Assembly (NCBI GenBank): GCA_905618925.1
Contig: CAJQTG010000008.1
Coordinates: forward strand, 35,256-99,255
Origin: an uncultured Candidatus Thioglobus sp.
Lineage (GTDB): Bacteria > Pseudomonadota > Gammaproteobacteria > PS1 > Pseudothioglobaceae
DNA length: 64,000 nt
Direction of reading: 5' to 3'
The translations under genes were made by a program, and so were the position numbers. The notes under the pieces were generated by a model. That model did not search any database. It was given only the letters and a program-made list of their open reading frames with translations, and was not told where the DNA came from. This document shows, one piece after another, positions 55,639-64,000 of this stretch (position 1 is the first letter of the stretch; each line of letters starts with the position of its first letter).

Positions 55639-56766
55639 ATGGCTTGGAATGATGATAACAATCAAACTCCTCCAGAGCTTGATGAAGTTATTAAAGATTT
55701 TAAAAATAAATTCAACTCTACATTTGGTGGTGGTTCTTCAGGAAATTCTAGTGCGAGTAAGGCTGCAAAAGGTAGTTTTAAATACATATTTATATTGGCA
55801 TTCATAGTTTGGATGGCAACAGGTATTTATATTATTGATCCAGCTGAAAGAGGTGTTGTTTTGCGTTTTGGTGCTTTCCAAACATCAACAACTCAGGGCC
55901 CTCACTGGCATATTCCTTATCCAGTTGAGTCAGTCTATAAAGTTAATGTTGAGCAAGTTCGTTCTGCAGAAATTGGCTTTAGGAATGTTCAAAATTCATA
56001 TAGTGGTGGTGTGAGCTCTGAGTCATTAATGCTTACCCGTGATGAGAATATGGTTGATGTTAAGCTTGCAGTTCAATATAAAATTGCAGACGCGCAAGCA
56101 TACTTGTTTAATGTTTATAATCCTGAAATGACTTTAAGTCATGTCATTCAAAGCGTTATCAGACAGGTTGTAGGTGATAATACAATGGACCACGTTTTAA
56201 CTACTGGTCGTGATCAAGTTGCACAAGAGGTTAAAACTGCCTCTCAATCTCTTCTTAATGATTATGGACTTGGTTTATTGATTACTGCTGTAACTATGCA
56301 GGACGCACAGCCTCCGGTCCAAGTGAAAGCGTCATTTGATGATGTTGTTAAAGCTCGAGAAGATGAACAAAGATATATTAATGAAGCTAAAGCTTATGCA
56401 AATGATATTGTGCCTAAAGCTCGTGGTGCCAGCCAAAGACTTCTTGCAGAAGCTGAAGCCTATAAATCACAAATTGTTTCCAAGTCAGAGGGTGAAACTT
56501 ACCGCTTTACTCAAATACTCAATGAGTATTCAAAAGCTCCAGGCGTTACTAAAGAGAGACTTTATCGTGAAACGCTTGAAGAAGTTTTAAGCTCAACAAA
56601 TAAAGTTATTGTTGATTCAAGTGCAAACTCATTGATGTACTTGCCAATTGACCAGTTAATCAATTCATCTAGAACTTCAAGATCAAGTTCAACTTCAAAT
56701 ACTTTTCAGCAAACTCCATCGGGTCAAGATGATGAAAGTGTATTACGATCAAGGGAGAACAGATAA
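55639..56766 (+). CDS. hflK: FtsH-associated membrane protein HflK
   Basis: SPFH/prohibitin-domain protein that with HflC forms a complex around FtsH. It starts MAWNDDNNQTPPELDEVI, matching the family; a GTG at 55612 with AAGGA (6-base spacing) gives a version 9 residues longer and cannot be excluded. One N-terminal membrane helix (FKYIFILAFIVWMATGIYI), then the SPFH domain and a coiled coil. Length from ATG is 375. Its stop overlaps the hflC start. Confidence 0.92.
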   Translation: MAWNDDNNQTPPELDEVIKDFKNKFNSTFGGGSSGNSSASKAAKGSFKYIFILAFIVWMATGIYIIDPAERGVVLRFGAFQTSTTQGPHWHIPYPVESVYKVNVEQVRSAEIGFRNVQNSYSGGVSSESLMLTRDENMVDVKLAVQYKIADAQAYLFNVYNPEMTLSHVIQSVIRQVVGDNTMDHVLTTGRDQVAQEVKTASQSLLNDYGLGLLITAVTMQDAQPPVQVKASFDDVVKAREDEQRYINEAKAYANDIVPKARGASQRLLAEAEAYKSQIVSKSEGETYRFTQILNEYSKAPGVTKERLYRETLEEVLSSTNKVIVDSSANSLMYLPIDQLINSSRTSRSSSTSNTFQQTPSGQDDESVLRSRENR

Positions 56767-57623
56767 TGAATAGAATTATCATAGTAGTAGCTGTATTGAT
56801 AGCAATTTTACTAAGCTCAAGTTTGTATACTGTTAATGAAACGCAAGTAGCTATTAAGCTAAGGTTGGGTGAGATTGTTGCAGTTGAAAATGAACCAGGT
56901 CTTAAGTTTAAAACTCCTTTTGTGAATAACGTGGTTACATTTGATCAACGTATTCAAACATTAGATGCTCCAGCAGAATCATTTTTGACTGTTGAAAAGA
57001 AAAATTTAACGGTTGATTCATACGTCAAGTGGCGCATTGTTGATACTGAAAAGTTTTATATATCAACTGGTGGTGCGATGTCATCTGCAAACCTAAGGCT
57101 TGCTCAGAATAATCAGGATGCCCTTAGAAGTGAATTCTCTAAACGAACTATTATTGAAGTTGTCTCATCTCAGCGTGATGCAATTATGGCAAGTGTGAAA
57201 AGCAAGCTTAAAGCAATTGCAGAAGATGAGTATGGTATTGAAATAGTTGATGTCCGCATTAAGCGAATTGAACTTTCTCAAGAAGTACGTAGTTCTGTAT
57301 ATAGTCGGATGGTAACTGAAAGAAAAGGACTTGCTAATAAGTATCGATCAGAGGGCGCTGAAGAGGCTGAAAAGCTCCAAGCCTTTGCTGATAAGGAAAG
57401 AACTATTATTCTTGCGAATGCTTATAAAGAATCAGAAAAGATAAGGGGTGATGGTGATGCAATTTCAGCTAACAATTATTCTAAAGCGTATAGCCAGGAT
57501 GTAGACTTTTATTCTTTTTATCGCTCACTTGAGTCGTATAAAAAATCGTTCAATAGTCAGGGTGATATCTTAATACTTAATCCTGATTCAGAGTTTTTCC
57601 GCTACTTCAACCCTTCTAATTAA
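56766..57623 (+). CDS. hflC: FtsH-associated membrane protein HflC
   Basis: Partner of HflK, 285 residues. An N-terminal membrane helix (IIVVAVLIAILLSSSLYTV) is followed by an SPFH domain with FVNNVVTFDQRIQTLDAPAE and an ERKGLANKYRSEGAEEAEKL coiled coil. It overlaps hflK by one base and precedes hisZ by 9 bases. Confidence 0.95.
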   Translation: MNRIIIVVAVLIAILLSSSLYTVNETQVAIKLRLGEIVAVENEPGLKFKTPFVNNVVTFDQRIQTLDAPAESFLTVEKKNLTVDSYVKWRIVDTEKFYISTGGAMSSANLRLAQNNQDALRSEFSKRTIIEVVSSQRDAIMASVKSKLKAIAEDEYGIEIVDVRIKRIELSQEVRSSVYSRMVTERKGLANKYRSEGAEEAEKLQAFADKERTIILANAYKESEKIRGDGDAISANNYSKAYSQDVDFYSFYRSLESYKKSFNSQGDILILNPDSEFFRYFNPSN

Positions 57624-57632
57624 ACAAGGGCT

Positions 57633-60078
<2,446 letters not shown>

Positions 60079-60117
60079 TTCTAAACGTTTCTAAGCTTAC
60101 TTTATACTAAGCACATT

Positions 60118-62232
60118 ATGTCAGACCCTCACTATGATCGTGAAGCGGAAAAATATGAGAGCCCGATTCCATCTCGCGAGCATATTTTAAGTTTTATTCA
60201 ACAAAAACCCAAAACTAAAAGTCAGCTTTTTGAGCTTCTTTCTTTAGAAGATGTTCAGAAAAAGGCTTTTGAAAGGCGTTTAAGGGCAATGGTTCGAGAC
60301 AAACAATTAAGCTGCAATAAGAATGGAGTTTATCGACCATATTCAAATAGAGGGCTTATAACTGGAACAGTCATTGCTAATCCTAAGGGGTTTGGCTTCG
60401 TTGCTTTAGATAAAGGCGGAAAAGATCTTAGACTTTCAAATCAACAAATGAAGTTAGTTTTTCATGGCGATAAGATTAAAGTTCGGCTTCTTAATCGAAG
60501 GCTTGATGCTGAAGTAGTTGAAGTCATCGAAACAGCTAAAAATCTTGTTGGAAGGCTTCATTTAGATGACGGCGATCATTATGTTGTTGTCGATGATAGA
60601 CGAATTAAGCATAATATTGATATTGTGGAGCTGATGGAAGGTTGCTCTGATAATCAGGTAGTGGTGGTAGAAATACTCTCTTCTCCAACACTTGATAGAA
60701 ATGCAACTGGAAAAATTACCTCAATCCTTGGAAATTATTTAGACGAAGGTGTAGAAGTAGATTCTGCCATCTATCGCCATCAAATACCATCTGTATTCGG
60801 AGAAATAGCGCTTGAAGAGGCGTCTAAATTACCGACTAAAGTTCATCCAAAAGATAAGAAGGACAGGGTGGATATAACAAAGTTAGAGCTCATAACAATT
60901 GATGGAGACGACTCTAGAGATTTTGATGACGCTGTTTATGCTAAACCATCCAAAAATGGCTGGAAACTAATTGTTGCAATTGCTGATGTCTCTCACTACG
61001 TTAACGAAGAATCTGAATTAGATATTGAGTCCTTAGAACGTGGAAATTCAGTTTATTTCCCGCATAGAGTTGTTCCAATGCTTCCTGAAGCTATATCAAA
61101 TGGCCTTTGCTCTCTTAATCCTAAAGTCGAGCGGCTTTGTATGGTGTGTGAGATGGAAATTGATTCATTGGGAGAGTTTTTAGACTATAAATTTTATCCA
61201 GCAGTTATGCTGTCTCATGCTCGCCTTACATATGGGCAGGTCAATGAAATGCTTGAGGATAACAAGAGCCCTTTAAGAAAAGAGTATAGCAACGTAGTTG
61301 AAAATGTAGATTATCTATATAGCCTTTACAAAACGCTTCGAATTTCTAGGCAAAAAAGAGGAGTAATGGACTTTGATCGAATTGAAAGTCAGATATTATT
61401 TGATGGCAAAGGCAAGATCAAAGATATTGTAGCTAGAAAAAGAAATGATGCACATAAGTTAATTGAAGAATGCATGCTAATGGCAAATCAGGCAACTGCA
61501 AAATTCTTACAGAAAAAAAATGAAGATTTCCTATTCAGAGTTCATCCTAAGCCTACAGCTGAAAAAGTTGAGGTAACTAAGAAGTTTTTATCTGCTGTTG
61601 ACCTTACCTTAGAGGGTGGTCATCAACCAGAGTCTAAAGATTTTGCCAAGGTGTTAAAAAATGCACATGGCAGGGATGATGAGAACATTATTAAAACTGT
61701 AGTACTTCGAACAATGAAGCAGGCTACCTATACTCCGAACAATGAAGGCCACTTTGGTTTAGCTTTTGAGGATTACACGCACTTTACTTCTCCAATTCGC
61801 CGTTACCCAGACCTTCTAGTTCATCGCGCTATCAAACGCGCTTTATCAGGTAAAGTAAGAGAGCCATCAAATAGAATGTTGGAGCTGGGAGCTCACCTAT
61901 CAATGACTGAAAGGCGTGCAGATGATGCATCAAGAGATGTTGAGCAGTGGCTGAAATGTGAGTATATGAGTGACAAGGTGGGTGATAACTTTAATGGCGT
62001 TATTTCTGGCGTTGCAGGTTTTGGTCTTTTTGTAGAGCTTTCTGATGTGTTCGTTGAAGGCTTAATTTCAGTTCGTGATTTAAGGGATGATTACTTTGTT
62101 TTTGATGATGTTCATCATCAATTAAAGGGTGAAAGGAACGGAAAAATTTATCGCTTAGGCGATATGATTAATGTGAAAATTGCTTCAGTAAACCTTGACG
62201 ATAGAAAAATTGACTTTATTCCGGTCAAGTAA
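60118..62232 (+). CDS. rnr: Ribonuclease R
   Basis: 3'-5' hydrolytic exoribonuclease. N-terminal winged helix, cold-shock domain(s) (NRGLITGTVIANPKGFGFVAL), RNB catalytic domain with IDGDDSRDFDDAVYAK (metal aspartates) and FTSPIRRYPDLLVHRAIKRAL, and a C-terminal S1 domain (FNGVISGVAGFGLFVEL). It is 704 residues, shorter than E. coli (~813), mainly from lacking the basic C-terminal tail. It sits after purA, as in many gammaproteobacteria. Confidence 0.95.
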   Translation: MSDPHYDREAEKYESPIPSREHILSFIQQKPKTKSQLFELLSLEDVQKKAFERRLRAMVRDKQLSCNKNGVYRPYSNRGLITGTVIANPKGFGFVALDKGGKDLRLSNQQMKLVFHGDKIKVRLLNRRLDAEVVEVIETAKNLVGRLHLDDGDHYVVVDDRRIKHNIDIVELMEGCSDNQVVVVEILSSPTLDRNATGKITSILGNYLDEGVEVDSAIYRHQIPSVFGEIALEEASKLPTKVHPKDKKDRVDITKLELITIDGDDSRDFDDAVYAKPSKNGWKLIVAIADVSHYVNEESELDIESLERGNSVYFPHRVVPMLPEAISNGLCSLNPKVERLCMVCEMEIDSLGEFLDYKFYPAVMLSHARLTYGQVNEMLEDNKSPLRKEYSNVVENVDYLYSLYKTLRISRQKRGVMDFDRIESQILFDGKGKIKDIVARKRNDAHKLIEECMLMANQATAKFLQKKNEDFLFRVHPKPTAEKVEVTKKFLSAVDLTLEGGHQPESKDFAKVLKNAHGRDDENIIKTVVLRTMKQATYTPNNEGHFGLAFEDYTHFTSPIRRYPDLLVHRAIKRALSGKVREPSNRMLELGAHLSMTERRADDASRDVEQWLKCEYMSDKVGDNFNGVISGVAGFGLFVELSDVFVEGLISVRDLRDDYFVFDDVHHQLKGERNGKIYRLGDMINVKIASVNLDDRKIDFIPVK

Positions 62233-62252
62233 AGCTAACAAAAACTAGCTAG

Positions 62253-63917
62253 TTATTCAGTTATTGCGCCTCTTGAAGCGGACTGGGCGAGTTTCGCATA
62301 CTTCGCTAATACACCTCTAGTGTATTTAGGGTCTGGTTTTACCCACCTTGAGAGCCTCTCTTTAATTACTGAGTCATCAACAAGAAGTTCGAGGCGATTA
62401 TTTTCAGCATCAATCAATATTTCATCGCCATCCTCAATAATTGCAAGAGCTCCTCCAACAAATGCTTCAGGAGTTATGTGACCAACTACAAAACCATGAG
62501 TTCCACCTGAAAACCTTCCATCGGTAATTAGAGCTACTTTACCGCCCAATCCTTTACCCATAACTGCTGAGGTAGGCGCTAACATTTCACGCATTCCTGG
62601 ACCACCTTTTGGACCTTCATAACGAATTACAATGACGTCGCCTTCTAAAATTTTATCGTTTAAAACTGCTTGAAGAGCGTCTTCTTCGCAAGCAAAAGTT
62701 TTAGCACTTCCTTGAAACTTTAAACCTTCTTTTCCAGTAATTTTAGCAACCGAACCTTCAAGAGCAAGATTTCCTCTTAAAATTCTTAAATGAGAGTCTT
62801 TTTTGATTGGATTATCCAGTGGCATGATAATTTTTTGGTCATCATCATAAGACTTAACATTTTTAAGATTTTCGGCCAAAGTTTCACCCGTTACCGTCAT
62901 ACAATCACCATGAAGCATTCCAGCATCTAACAACATCTTCATTAAAGGAAGTGTGCCTCCGATTTGAACAAGTTCACTCATCATATATTTACCAGAAGGT
63001 TTTAGGTCTGCAAGAACAGGCACTTTGGCTCCAATACGAGTAAAGTCATCGATTGTTAGGTTTACACTTATTGCATCAGCCATAGCAATTAAATGAAGAA
63101 CTGCATTGGTCGATCCACCAAGAGTGATGATTAAAGTAATCGCATTTTCGAATGCTTTTTTAGTCATAATATCACTTGGCTTAATATCTTTATCTAACAG
63201 GTTTAGAACAGCTTCACCAGCGCGAACGCAGTCCGTATTTTTATCATTAGAAATTGCGTCTTGTGATGACGAGTTAGGGAGGCTCATTCCTAATGCTTCA
63301 ATTGCTGATGCCATAGTGTTGGCTGTATACATTCCGCCACAAGAGCCAGGCCCAGGAATTGCAGTTGATTCAATTTGTTCAAGTTCAATATCACTAATAT
63401 CGTTATTTGCTCTCTTGCCAACTGCTTCAAAGACGCTCACAATATCAGTATGGTTTTTACCTGGCTGAATTGTTCCTCCATAAACAAAAACTGAAGGCCG
63501 ATTAAGTCTGGCAAGACCCATAAGGCAACCAGGCATATTTTTATCACAACCACCTATAGCAACCACACCATCAAAGCCTTGGCACGCAGTAACAGTTTCT
63601 ATAGAGTCCGCTATAACTTCTCTAGATACTAATGAATATTTCATACCTTCTGAGCCCATTGAGATGCCGTCAGAAATAGTAATGGTATTGAATATAACGC
63701 CTTTACCTCCAGCACTATTGACGCCAGTTTCTGCCTCTTTTGCAAGGTCATTAATGTGCATATTGCAAGGAGTTACCATTGACCATGTTGAAGCAATTCC
63801 AACTTGAGGTTTTTTGAAATCTTCTTTTTTAAAACCTACTGGATATAGCATTGCTCTTGATGCGGCGCGCTCATAGCCATCAACTACGGCTGAGGAATAC
63901 TTTCTTGAGTTTGACAT
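62253..63917 (-). CDS. ilvD: Dihydroxy-acid dehydratase
   Basis: Fe-S enzyme converting dihydroxyisovalerate to 2-oxoisovalerate (third step of valine and isoleucine synthesis). Cluster Cys in [14 protein letters not shown] and [15 protein letters not shown], plus the [22 protein letters not shown]-terminal signature. Length 554 is of the shorter IlvD type. It completes, with ilvBNC at 1.5-4.8 kb, the pathway to the LeuA substrate. Nothing gene-like is seen between its start and the window edge (63918-64000). Confidence 0.95.
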   Translation of the reverse strand: MSNSRKYSSAVVDGYERAASRAMLYPVGFKKEDFKKPQVGIASTWSMVTPCNMHINDLAKEAETGVNSAGGKGVIFNTITISDGISMGSEGMKYSLVSREVIADSIETVTACQGFDGVVAIGGCDKNMPGCLMGLARLNRPSVFVYGGTIQPGKNHTDIVSVFEAVGKRANNDISDIELEQIESTAIPGPGSCGGMYTANTMASAIEALGMSLPNSSSQDAISNDKNTDCVRAGEAVLNLLDKDIKPSDIMTKKAFENAITLIITLGGSTNAVLHLIAMADAISVNLTIDDFTRIGAKVPVLADLKPSGKYMMSELVQIGGTLPLMKMLLDAGMLHGDCMTVTGETLAENLKNVKSYDDDQKIIMPLDNPIKKDSHLRILRGNLALEGSVAKITGKEGLKFQGSAKTFACEEDALQAVLNDKILEGDVIVIRYEGPKGGPGMREMLAPTSAVMGKGLGGKVALITDGRFSGGTHGFVVGHITPEAFVGGALAIIEDGDEILIDAENNRLELLVDDSVIKERLSRWVKPDPKYTRGVLAKYAKLAQSASRGAITE

Positions 63918-64000
63918 CTATTTTTAATTAGCAAAAAATACAAATTTTAGACTAAAATAGTGCGGTTCTATAGGCTATTTAAGGTTAGAAGTTGAGTAAA

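Overview
The window reads as a low-GC, tightly packed gammaproteobacterial chromosome. Gene order is typical of that class: ftsA-lpxC, ilvBNC-pssA-leuA, recR-ybaB-dnaX-SRP RNA, trxA-rho, hflK-hflC-hisZ-purA-rnr, lptD-surA and yceD-rpmF-plsX-fabH. There is a dmdA-type DMSP demethylase gene, queuosine genes and very short intergenic gaps. Together these suggest a streamlined marine lineage; the SUP05/ARCTIC96BD-19 (Thioglobus-like) group is my best guess, but it is an inference. I see no rRNA, tRNA, insertion sequence, prophage or CRISPR array.

Left part (1-12.8 kb, mostly + strand): the end of ftsA runs directly into lpxC with no ftsZ between them. Then come ilvB-ilvN-ilvC (branched-chain amino acids), pssA, and leuA preceded by a leucine-rich leader peptide with hairpins. 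A small HolD-like gene and queH follow. The arginine genes argD-argF lie on the other strand. They are preceded by an arginine-containing leader ORF and a factor-independent terminator, which looks like an attenuator. Next are hpf, mgtE with a structured leader, and a DUF2007 protein.

12.9-22.1 kb: an accessory-looking minus-strand block holds a DMSP demethylase, two LysE-family exporters, a glyoxalase-fold protein and a GNAT acetyltransferase, beside a phosphomanno/phosphoglucomutase. On the + strand are pyruvate dehydrogenase E1 (no E2/E3 nearby), a HopJ-family protein and an MFS transporter.

22.1-39.3 kb (mostly minus strand): slyX, pnp, the ribosomal oxygenase roxA, then a + strand trio (HalD/ArpA-like 2OG-Fe oxygenase, methyltransferase, DUF6172). 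guaB, an SH3 membrane protein, valS, recR-ybaB-dnaX, the SRP RNA gene, an aminotransferase, dacA, rodA and an Mth938-like gene complete this part.

39.5-48.3 kb (+ strand): gltX, an AEC permease, trxA, rho with a C-rich leader, lptF, queF, pcnB, an SDR, xseB and ispA. 48.3-55.4 kb (minus strand): an envelope/lipid operon lptD-surA-rlmB-yceD-rpmF-plsX-(orphan ORFs)-fabH. 55.6-64 kb: hflK-hflC-hisZ-purA-rnr, and ilvD on the minus strand. Overall the region is housekeeping. The most interesting points are the missing ftsZ, the two candidate attenuator leaders, the dmdA/LysE block, the oxygenase-methyltransferase pair and the small ORFs between plsX and fabH.
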